Shown piece by piece: positions 56,640 to 64,000 of a DNA stretch of 64,000 nucleotides. A model generated the notes under the pieces. It had not been told where the DNA came from, did not search any database, and saw only the letters and a list, made by a program, of their open reading frames with translations. The stretch is from Elmis aenea (Eukaryota > Arthropoda > Insecta > Coleoptera > Elmidae), in the NCBI GenBank assembly GCA_947652605.1, contig CANTFG010000141.1:1-64000 (forward strand), in the 5' to 3' direction. Positions within the stretch are counted from its first letter, which is position 1. Each line of letters opens with the position of its first letter. The position numbers and the translations under genes were made by a program.

Positions 56640-59600
56640 TCCTAAAAATACCGTGCTTTAGTTAATACATATGTTCCTTGTGCGACTATTTCTAAACAAT
56701 TTTAATTATTGATTTGTATATCACAGGAACAGTTTATCCATCGCCTCTTTACATGAATAAAATAGTTTTGCATATGTCTTTCAATGAGCTGGTTTTAATT
56801 TTTAATAATTTCCTAAAAATACCGTGCTTTAGTTAATACATATGTTCCTTGTGCGACTATTTCGAAACAATTTCAATTATTGATTTGTATATCACAGGAA
56901 CAGTTTATCCATCGCCTCTTTACATGAATACAATTGTTTTGCATATGTCTTTCAATGAGCTGGTATTAATTTTTAATAATTTCCTAAAAATACCGTGCTT
57001 TAGTTAATACATATGTTCCTTGTGCGACTATTTCTAAACAATTTTAATTATTGATTTGTATATCACAGGAACAGTTTATCCATCGCCTCTTTACAGGAAT
57101 ACAATTGTTTTGCATATGTCTTTCAATGAGCTGGTTTTAATTTTTAATAATTTCCTAAAAATACCGTGCTTTAGTTAATACATATGTTTCTTGAGCGACT
57201 ATTTCTGAACATTTTTAATTATTGATTTGTATATCACAGAAACAGTTTATCCATCGCCTCTTTACATAAATACAATTGTCTTTCAAAGAGCTGGTTTTAA
57301 TTTTTACTAATTTCCTAAAAATACCGTGCTTTAGTTAATACATATGTTCCTTGTGCGACTATTTCGAAACAATTTCTATTATTGATTTGTATATCACAGG
57401 AACAGTTTATCCATCGCCTTTTTACATGAATACAATTGTTTTGCATATGTCTTTCAGTGAGCTGGTTTTAATTTTTAATAATTTCCTAAAAATACCGTGC
57501 TTTAGTTAATACATATGTTCCTTGAGCGACAATTTCGAAACAATTTTAATTATTGATTTGTATATCACAGGAACAGTTTATCCATCGCCTCTTTACATGA
57601 ATACAATTGTTTAGCATATGTCTTTTAATGAGCTGGTATTAATTTTTAATAATTTCCTAAAAATACCGTGCTTTAGTTAATACATATGTTCCTTGTGCGA
57701 CTATTTCGAAACAATTTCAATTATTGATTTGTATATGACAGGAACAGTTTATCCATCGCCTCTTTACATGAATACAATTGTTTTGCATAAGTCTTTCAAT
57801 GAGCTGGTTTTAATTTTTAATAATTTCCTAAAAATACCGTGCTTTAGTTAATACATATGTTCCTTGAGCAACTATTTCTAAACAATTTTAATTATTGATT
57901 TGTATATCACAGGAACAGTTTATCCATCGCCTCTTTACAGGAATACAATTGTTTTGCATATGTCTTTCAATGAGCTGGTTTTAATTTTTAATAATTTCCT
58001 AAAAATACCGTGCATTAGTTAATACATATGTTCCTTGAGCGACTATTTCTGAACAATTTTAATTATTGATTTGTATATCACAGGAACAGTTTATCCATCG
58101 CCTCTTTACATGAATACAATTGTTTTGCATATGTCTTTCAATGAGCTGGTTTTAATTTTTAATAATTTCCTAAAAATACCGTGCTTTAGTTAATACATAT
58201 GTTCCTTGAGCGACTATTTCTAAACGATTTTAATTATTGATTTGAATATCACAGGAACAGTTTATCCATCGCCTCTTTACATGAATACAATTGTTTTGCA
58301 TATGTCTTTCAATGAGCTGGTTTTAATTTTTAATAATTTCCTAAAAATACCGTGCTTTAGTTAATACATATGTTCCTTGAGCGACTATTTCTAAACAATT
58401 TTAATTATTGATTTGTATATCACAGAAACAGTTTATCCATCGCCTCTTTACATGAATACAATTGTTTTGCATATGTCTTTCAATGAGCTGGTTTTAATTT
58501 TTAATAATTTCCTAAAAATACCGTGCTTTAGTTAATACATATGTTCCTTGAGCGACTATTTCGAAACAATTTCAATTATTGATTTGTATATCACAGGAAC
58601 AGTTTATCCATCGCCTCTTTACATGAATACAATTGTTTTGCATATGTCTTTCAATGAGCTGGTTTTAATTTTTAATAATTTCCTAAAAATACCGTGCTTT
58701 AGTTAATACATATGTTCCTTGTGCGACTATTTCTAAACAATTTTAATTATTGATTTGTATATCACAGGAACAGTTTATCCATCGCCTCTTTACATGAATA
58801 AAATAGTTTTGCATATGTCTTTCAATGAGCTGGTTTTAATTTTTAATAATTTCCTAAAAATACCGTGCTTTAGTTAATACATATGTTCCTTGTGCGACTA
58901 TTTCGAAACAATTTCAATTATTGATTTGTATATCACAGGAACAGTTTATCCATCGCCTCTTTACATGAATACAATTGTTTTGCATATGTCTTTCAATGAG
59001 CTGGTATTAATTTTTAATAATTTCCTAAAAATACCGTGCTTTAGTTAATACATATGTTCCTTGTGCGACTATTTCTAAACAATTTTAATTATTGATTTGT
59101 ATATCACAGGAACAGTTTATCCATCGCCTCTTTACAGGAATACAATTGTTTTGCATATGTCTTTCAATGAGCTGGTTTTAATTTTTAATAATTTCCTAAA
59201 AATACCGTGCTTTAGTTAATACATATGTTTCTTGAGCGACTATTTCTGAACATTTTTAATTATTGATTTGTATATCACAGAAACAGTTTTTCCATCACCT
59301 CTTTACATAAATACAATTGTTATGCGAATGTCTTTCAAAGAGCTGGTTTTAATTTTTACTAATTTCCTAAAAATACCGTGCTTTAGTTAATACATATGTT
59401 CCTTGTGCGACTATTTCGAAACAATTTCTATTATTGATTTGTATATCACAGGAACAGTTTATCCATCGCCTCTTTACATGAATACAATTGTTTTGCATAT
59501 GTCTTTCAGTGAGCTGGTTTTAATTTTTAATAATTTCCTAAAAATACCGTGCTTTAGTTAATACATATGTTCCTTGAGCGACAATTTCGAAACAATTTTA

Positions 59601-60540
59601 ATTATTGATTTGTATATCACAGGAACAGTTTATCCATCGCCTCTTTACATGAATACAATTGTTTAGCATATGTCTTTTAATGAGCTGGTATTAATTTTTA
59701 ATAATTTCCTAAAAATACCGTGCTTTAGTTAATACATATGTTCCTTGTGCGACTATTTCGAAACAATTTCAATTATTGATTTGTATATGACAGGAACAGT
59801 TTATCCATCGCCTCTTTACATGAATACAATTGTTTTGCATAAGTCTTTCAATGAGCTGGTTTTAATTTTTAATAATTTCCTAAAAATACCGTGCTTTAGT
59901 TAATACATATGTTCCTTGAGCGACTATTTCTAAACAATTTTAATTATTGATTTGTATATCACAGGAACAGTTTATCCATCGCCTCTTTACAGGAATACAT
60001 TTGTTTTGCATATGTCTTTCAATGAGCTGGTTTTAATTTTTAATAATTTCCTAAAAATACCGTGCATTAGTTAATACATATGTTCCTTGAGCGACTATTT
60101 CTGAACAATTTTAATTATTGATTTGTATATCACAGGAACAGTTTATCCATCGCCTCTTTACATGAATACAATTGTTTTGCATATGTCTTTCAATGAGCTG
60201 GTTTTAATTTTTAATAATTTCCTAAAAATACCGTGCTTTAGTTAATACATATGTTCCTTGAGCGACTATTTCTAAACGATTTTAATTATTGATTTGAATA
60301 TCACAGGAACAGTTTATCCATCGCCTCTTTACATGAATACAATTGTTTTGCATATGTCTTTCAATGAGCTGGTTTTAATTTTTAATAATTTCCTAAAAAT
60401 ACCGTGCTTTAGTTAATACATATGTTCCTTGAGCGACTATTTCTAAACAATTTTAATTATTGATTTGTATATCACAGAAACAGTTTATCCATCGCCTCTT
60501 TACATGAATACAATTGTTTTGCATATGTCTTTCAATGAGC
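56640..60540 (+). repeat. HOR-F: 12-monomer higher-order repeat, two copies
   Basis: TTTGAATATC lies at 58241 and 60293, 2052 bp apart (12 x 171). The marker upstream of it lies at 57278 and 59319, 2041 bp apart, because the first copy lost 11 bp there. GAATAAAATAG at 56759 and 58800 shows the same 2041. Copies are about 56640-58680 and 58681-60540. The ATGCGAATG, TTTCAGTGAGC, GACAATTTCG, GTTTAGCATATG and GCATAAGTC monomers in order are the HOR-B core, so HOR-F is a re-amplified derivative of it. Confidence 0.86.
57271..57290 (+). other. 11-bp deletion within a monomer
   Basis: ATTGTCTTTC replaces ATTGTTATGCGAATGTCTTTC-type sequence. A TGT on each side of the lost segment suggests deletion through microhomology. 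It explains the 2041 rather than 2052 bp lag in HOR-F. Confidence 0.92.
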
Positions 60541-61440
60541 TGGCATTAATTTTTAATAATTTCCTAAAAATACCGTGCTTTAGTTAATACATATGTTCCT
60601 TGTGCGACTATTTCGAAACAATTTCAATTATTGATTTGTATATCACAGGAACAGTTTATCCATCGCCTCTTTACATGAATACAATTGTTTTGCATATGTC
60701 TTTCAATGAGCTGGTTTTAATTTTTAATAATTTCCTAAAAATACCGTGCTTTAGTTAATACATATGTTCCTTGAGCGACTATTTTTAAACAATTTTAATT
60801 ATTGATTTGTATATCACAGGAACAGTTTATCCATCGCCTCTTTACAGGAATACAATTTTTTTGCATATGTCTTTCAATAAGCTGGTTTTAATTTTTAATA
60901 ATTTCCTAAAAATACCGTGCATTAGTTAATACATATGTTCCTTGAGCGACTCTTTCTAAACAATTTTAATTATTGATTTGTATATCACAGGAACAGTTTA
61001 TCCATCGCCTTTTTACAGGAATACAATTGTTTTGCATATGTCTTTCAATGAGCTGGTTTTAATTTTTAATAATTTCCTAAAAATACCGTGCTTTAGTTAA
61101 TACATATGTTCCTTGAGCGACTATTTCTAAACAATTTTAATTATTGATTTGTATATCACAGGAACAGTTTATCCATCGCCTCTTTACAGGAATACAATTG
61201 TTTTGCATATGTCTTTCAATGAGCTGGTTTTAATTTTTAATAATTTCCTAAAAATACCATGCTTTAGTTAATACATATGTTCCTTGAGCGACTATTTCTA
61301 AACAATTTTAATTATTGATTTGTATATCACAGGAACAGTTTATCCATCGCCTCTTTACAGGAATACAATTGTTTTGCATATGTCTTTCAATGAGCTGGTT
61401 TTAATTTTTAATAATTTCCTAAAAATACCGTGCATTAGTT

Positions 61441-61450
61441 AATACATAAT
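61441..61450 (+). other. 1-bp insertion, TACATAATG
   Basis: An extra A disrupts CATATG. Shared with 62985-62993. The phase shift opens an accidental minus-strand 61-codon frame at 61435-61620 that is not a gene. Confidence 0.9.
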
Positions 61451-61540
61451 GTTCTTTGAGCGACTATTTCTGAACAATTTAAATTATTGATTTGTATATC
61501 ACAGGAACAGTTTATCCATCGCCTCTTTACATGAATACAA

Positions 61541-61548
61541 TTTTTTTT
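61541..61548 (+). other. T8 run, 1-bp insertion
   Basis: CAATTTTTTTTGC has one base more than CAATTGTTTTGC; private to the first HOR-G copy. Confidence 0.88.
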
Positions 61549-62984
61549 GCATATGTCTTTCAATGAGCTGGTTTTAATTTTTAATAATTTCCTAAAAATA
61601 CCGTGCTTTAGATAATACATATGTTCCTTGTGCGACTATTTCGAAACAATTTCAATTATTGATTTGTATATGACAGGAACAGTTTATCCATCGCCTCTTT
61701 ACATGAATACAATTGTTTTGCATATGTCTTTCAATGAGCTGGTTTTAATTTTTAATAATTTCCTAAAAATACCGTGCATTAGTTAATACATATGTTCCTT
61801 GTGCGACTATTTCGAAACAATTTCAATTATTGATTTGTATATCACAGGAACAGTTTATCTATCGCCTCTTTACATGAATACAATTGTTTTGCGTATGTCT
61901 TTCAATGAGCTGGTATTAATTTTTAATAATTTCCTAAAAATACCGTGCTTTAGTTAATACATATGTTCCTTGTGCGACTATTTCTAAACAATTTTAATTA
62001 TTGATTTGTATATCACAGGAACAGTTTATCCATCGCCTTTTTACATGAATAAAATTGTTTTGCATATGTCTTTCAATGAGCTGGCATTAATTTTTAATAA
62101 TTTCCTAAAAATACCGTGCTTTAGTTAATACATATGTTCCTTGTGCGACTATTTCGAAACAATTTCAATTATTGATTTGTATATCACAGGAACAGTTTAT
62201 CCATCGCCTCTTTACATGAATACAATTGTTTTGCATATGTCTTTCAATGAGCTGGTTTTAATTTTTAATAATTTCCTAAAAATACCGTGCTTTAGTTAAT
62301 ACATATGTTCCTTGAGCGACTATTTTTAAACAATTTTAATTATTGATTTGTATATCACAGGAACAGTTTATCCATCGCCTCTTTACAGGAATACAATTTT
62401 TTTGCATATGTCTTTCAATAAGCTGGTTTTAATTTTTAATAATTTCCTAAAAATACCGTGCATTAGTTAATACATATGTTCCTTGAGCGACTCTTTCTAA
62501 ACAATTTTAATTATTGATTTGTATATCACAGGAACAGTTTATCCATCGCCTTTTTACAGGAATACAATTGTTTTGCATATGTCTTTCAATGAGCTGGTTT
62601 TAATTTTTAATAATTTCCTAAAAATACCGTGCTTTAGTTAATACATATGTTCCTTGAGCGACTATTTCTAAACAATTTTAATTATTGATTTGTATATCAC
62701 AGGAACAGTTTATCCATCGCCTCTTTACAGGAATACAATTTTTTTGCATATGTCTTTCAATGAGCTGGTTTTAATTTTTACTAATTTCCTAAAAATACCA
62801 TGCTTTAGTTAATACATATGTTCCTTGAGCGACTATTTCTAAACAATTTTAATTATTGATTTGTATATCACAGGAACAGTTTATCCATCGCCTCTTTACA
62901 GGAATACAATTGTTTTGCATATGTCTTTCAATGAGCTGGTTTTAATTTTTAATAATTTCCTAAAAATACCGTGCATTAGTTAAT

Positions 62985-62993
62985 ACATAATGT
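62985..62993 (+). other. 1-bp insertion, TACATAATG, second copy
   Basis: Same variant as at 61441-61450, carried by the second HOR-G copy. Confidence 0.9.
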
Positions 62994-63610
62994 TCTTTGA
63001 GCGACTATTTCTGAACAATTTAAATTATTGATTTGTATATCACAGGAACAGTTTATCCATCGCCTCTTTACATGAATACAATTGTTTTGCATATGTCTTT
63101 CAATGAGCTGGTTTTAATTTTTAATAATTTCCTAAAAATACCGTGCTTTAGATAATACATATGTTCCTTGTGCGACTATTTCGAAACAATTTCAATTATT
63201 GATTTGTATATGACAGGAACAGTTTATCCATCGCCTCTTTACATGAATACAATTGTTTTGCATATGTCTTTCAATGAGCTGGTTTTAATTTTTAATAATT
63301 TCCTAAAAATACCGTGCATTAGTTAATACATATGTTCCTTGTGCGACTATTTCGAAACAATTTCAATTATTGATTTGTATATCACAGGAACAGTTTATCT
63401 ATCGCCTCTTTACATGAATACAATTGTTTTGCGTATGTCTTTCAATGAGCTGGTATTAATTTTTAATAATTTCCTAAAAATACCGTGCTTTAGTTAATAC
63501 ATATGTTCCTTGTGCGACTATTTCTAAACAATTTTAATTATTGATTTGTATATCACAGGAACAGTTTATCCATCGCCTTTTTACATGAATAAAATTGTTT
63601 TGCATATGTC

Positions 63611-63834
63611 TTTCAATGAGCTGGTTTTAATTTTTAATAATTTCCTAAAAATACCGTGCTTTAGTTAATACATATGTTCCTTGTGCTACTATTTCGAAAC
63701 AACTTTAATTATTGATTTGTATATCACAGGAACAGTTTATCAATCGCCTCTTTACATGAATACAATTGTTTTGCATATGTCTTTCAATGAGCTGGTATTA
63801 ATTTTTAATAATTTCCTAAAAATACCGTGCTTTA
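63611..63834 (+). repeat. Last satellite monomers before the inserted element
   Basis: A GTGCTAC monomer with a private CAACTTTAATT variant, then ATCAATCGCC and GGTATTAA, matching 15.6-15.8 kb. The final monomer is interrupted after GTGCTTTA by the transposon at 63835. An accidental 64-codon open frame spans 63681-63875 because the insertion removes the next satellite stop; it is not a gene. Confidence 0.85.
63832..63834 (+). other. Left TTA target-site duplication
   Basis: Second to fourth bases of TTTA in the interrupted GTGCTTTA. Uninterrupted monomers read GCTTTAGTTAAT with one TTA, so this copy and 63975-63977 together represent a duplicated target. Confidence 0.88.
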
Positions 63835-63894
63835 TGGTGCCTGTACACCTGAGAGTAAAGTACTCTCGAGAGTAGCGTCGCCAAGGATACAGCC
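63835..63894 (+). repeat. Left terminal inverted repeat, 60 bp
   Basis: Matches the reverse complement of 63915-63974 at all 60 positions. It contains GAGAGTA at 63851-63857, TACTCTC at 63861-63867 and GAGAGTA at 63868-63874, so the arm has its own internal symmetry. Confidence 0.95.
63861..63874. other. 14-bp perfect palindrome TACTCTCGAGAGTA
   Basis: A self-complementary 14-mer inside the left arm, with its mirror in the right arm. With the adjacent inverted GAGAGTA it could form a small cruciform or be a repeated transposase-binding site; the second idea is inference. Confidence 0.8.
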
Positions 63895-63914
63895 AATCGC
63901 GAGTTACTCTCAGG
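63895..63914. other. 20-bp loop of the MITE-like element
   Basis: The loop contains TCGCGA (63897-63902) and TTACTCTCAGG (63904-63914). The latter 11-mer is also present in the right arm at 63951-63961 and inverted in the left arm at 63848-63858, suggesting the loop is itself a relic of an arm. Confidence 0.85.
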
Positions 63915-63974
63915 GGCTGTATCCTTGGCGACGCTACTCTCGAGAGTACTTTACTCTCAGGTGTACAGGCACCA
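63915..63974 (-). repeat. Right terminal inverted repeat, 60 bp
   Basis: Exact reverse complement of the left arm, starting GGCTGTATCC and ending GGCACCA next to the TTA duplication. Confidence 0.95.
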
Positions 63975-63977
63975 TTA
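63975..63977 (+). other. Right TTA target-site duplication
   Basis: TTA directly follows GGCACCA and is followed by GTTAATAC, the normal continuation of the monomer. Confidence 0.88.
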
Positions 63978-64000
63978 GTTAATACATATGTTCCTTGTGC
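63978..64000 (+). repeat. Satellite array resumes after the insertion
   Basis: GTTAATACATATGTTCCTTG continues the interrupted monomer at exactly the base following TTA in uninterrupted copies, so no satellite bases were lost at the insertion. The window ends inside this monomer. Confidence 0.95.

Larger units (their letters stand above)
60541..63610 (+). repeat. HOR-G: nine-monomer higher-order repeat, two complete copies
   Basis: GGCATTAA opens both copies, at about 60543 and 62084. The T-run monomer ACTATTTTTAAAC (60779 and 62319), TTTAAATTATTG (61475 and 63016) and GCGTATG (61891 and 63431) follow. Lags are 1540-1541 bp, or 9 x 171 plus one or two inserted bases. Copies are about 60541-62075 and 62076-63610, a clean tandem duplication of the block also found at 23.28-24.7 and 34.04-35.3 kb. 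Single-base insertions at 61441-61450 and 62985-62993 (TACATAATG) are shared by the two copies, so they predate the duplication. Confidence 0.86.
1..63834 (+). repeat. 171-bp satellite DNA array, about 373 head-to-tail monomers
   Basis: The landmark CAATGAGCTG recurs at 171, 342, 513 and so on, and is still in register at 63785, which is 372 periods plus 2 bases later. All monomers lie in the same orientation; I saw no inverted monomer. The first monomer has 49 G or C in 171 bases. Monomers differ by a small set of recurrent substitutions, so the array is built from related subfamilies arranged as higher-order repeats rather than one uniform repeat. All six frames carry stops in almost every monomer, and because 171 is divisible by three these recur in phase. 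This is non-coding satellite DNA of a eukaryote. A centromeric or pericentromeric role is plausible from monomer length and organisation but is inference. The array extends beyond both window edges. Confidence 0.98.
63835..63974. mobile_element. 140-bp MITE-like element, probably PIF/Harbinger-type
   Basis: This is the only non-satellite DNA in the window. It begins TGGTGCCTGT and ends with the exact inverse, ACAGGCACCA. The two 60-bp arms (63835-63894 and 63915-63974) are perfect reverse complements around a 20-bp loop. TTA flanks it on both sides, while uninterrupted monomers have a single TTA there, so a 3-bp target-site duplication is supported. It has about 53% G+C against 29% in the satellite, and no room for a transposase. 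TTA or TAA targets are characteristic of the PIF/Harbinger superfamily, which is why I favour that; assignment rests on target size only. Perfect arms imply a very recent insertion or strong recent homogenisation. A transcript would fold into a 60-bp hairpin. Confidence 0.88.

Noticed and set aside
61435..61620. Minus-strand open frame of 61 codons
   Set aside because: It lies wholly in satellite sequence and is open only because 1-bp insertions shift the usual stop pattern. It does not recur in other monomers and has no family resemblance.
1..63834. Primate alpha satellite, because of the 171-bp period
   Set aside because: Only the length agrees. The sequence lacks recognisable alpha-satellite motifs and any complete CENP-B box.
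1..63834. CRISPR array or bacterial repeat region
   Set aside because: Repeats are directly adjacent with no unique spacers, the unit is 171 bp, and no cas or other bacterial genes are present.
63681..63875. Plus-strand open frame of 64 codons
   Set aside because: It starts in a satellite monomer and runs into the inverted-repeat element, so it is a product of the insertion and not a conserved gene.
63835..63974. Sequencing adapter or chimeric fold-back artefact
   Set aside because: The arms are not satellite sequence, a TTA duplication flanks the element, and the array resumes at the exact next base. A fold-back artefact would invert the flanking satellite. Raw reads could still be checked.
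63835..63974. Tc1/mariner element with a TA duplication
   Set aside because: With TA as target the ends become asymmetric by one base, whereas TTA leaves perfectly matching 60-bp ends.
1..64000. Telomeric repeats, tRNA or rRNA genes
   Set aside because: No TTAGG or TTAGGG-type runs, no tRNA-like A and B boxes with a cloverleaf, and no rRNA sequence were seen on either strand.

Overview
The window is essentially one eukaryotic satellite-DNA array. A 171-bp, AT-rich monomer (49 G+C in the first 171 bases, about 29%) runs head to tail in one orientation from base 1 to 63834, about 373 monomers, and resumes after a single insertion until the window ends. No protein-coding gene, RNA gene, CRISPR array or bacterial-type signal was found; every reading frame is stopped within about a monomer. 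The organism is a eukaryote, and an invertebrate animal is my best guess from AT-rich composition plus a short TTA-target DNA transposon, but the sequence does not identify a taxon. Although 171 bp is also the length of primate alpha satellite, the sequence is unrelated to it. Centromeric or heterochromatic location is inference only.

The array is built of higher-order repeats (HORs), in which blocks of distinguishable monomers are re-duplicated. Shared marker variants give: a leading segment (1-1740); HOR-A, a 25-monomer unit of 4275-4278 bp in three copies (about 1.74-14.09 kb) with a 6-monomer duplication nested inside each; a 517-bp trimer duplicated in tandem (14.23-15.26 kb); HOR-B, a 16-monomer 2736-bp unit (15.95-22.99 kb) with a further copy at 31-33.8 kb; HOR-C, a 15-monomer 2565-bp unit (35.0-39.9 kb); a 9-monomer unit (42.96-45.81 kb); a mosaic with lags of 5, 8, 25 and 33 monomers (47.2-55.07 kb); HOR-F, a 12-monomer unit (56.64-60.54 kb); and HOR-G, a 9-monomer unit (60.54-63.61 kb). 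Above this lies a larger level: about 17.7-30.0 kb reappears as about 30.0-43 kb at lags of 12,305 to 13,331 bp, and the changes in lag are accounted for exactly by gain or loss of whole monomer blocks. Register is very strict: only 16 small indels were found, and their sum (+2) equals the phase shift measured across 372 monomers.

The only non-satellite DNA is a 140-bp element at 63835-63974: two perfect 60-bp inverted arms around a 20-bp loop, flanked by a TTA target-site duplication, about 53% G+C. It looks like a very young non-autonomous DNA transposon (MITE), probably PIF/Harbinger-like, and is the most discrete potentially undescribed item here. Boundaries of HOR blocks are approximate (tens of bases), since neighbouring monomers are nearly identical.
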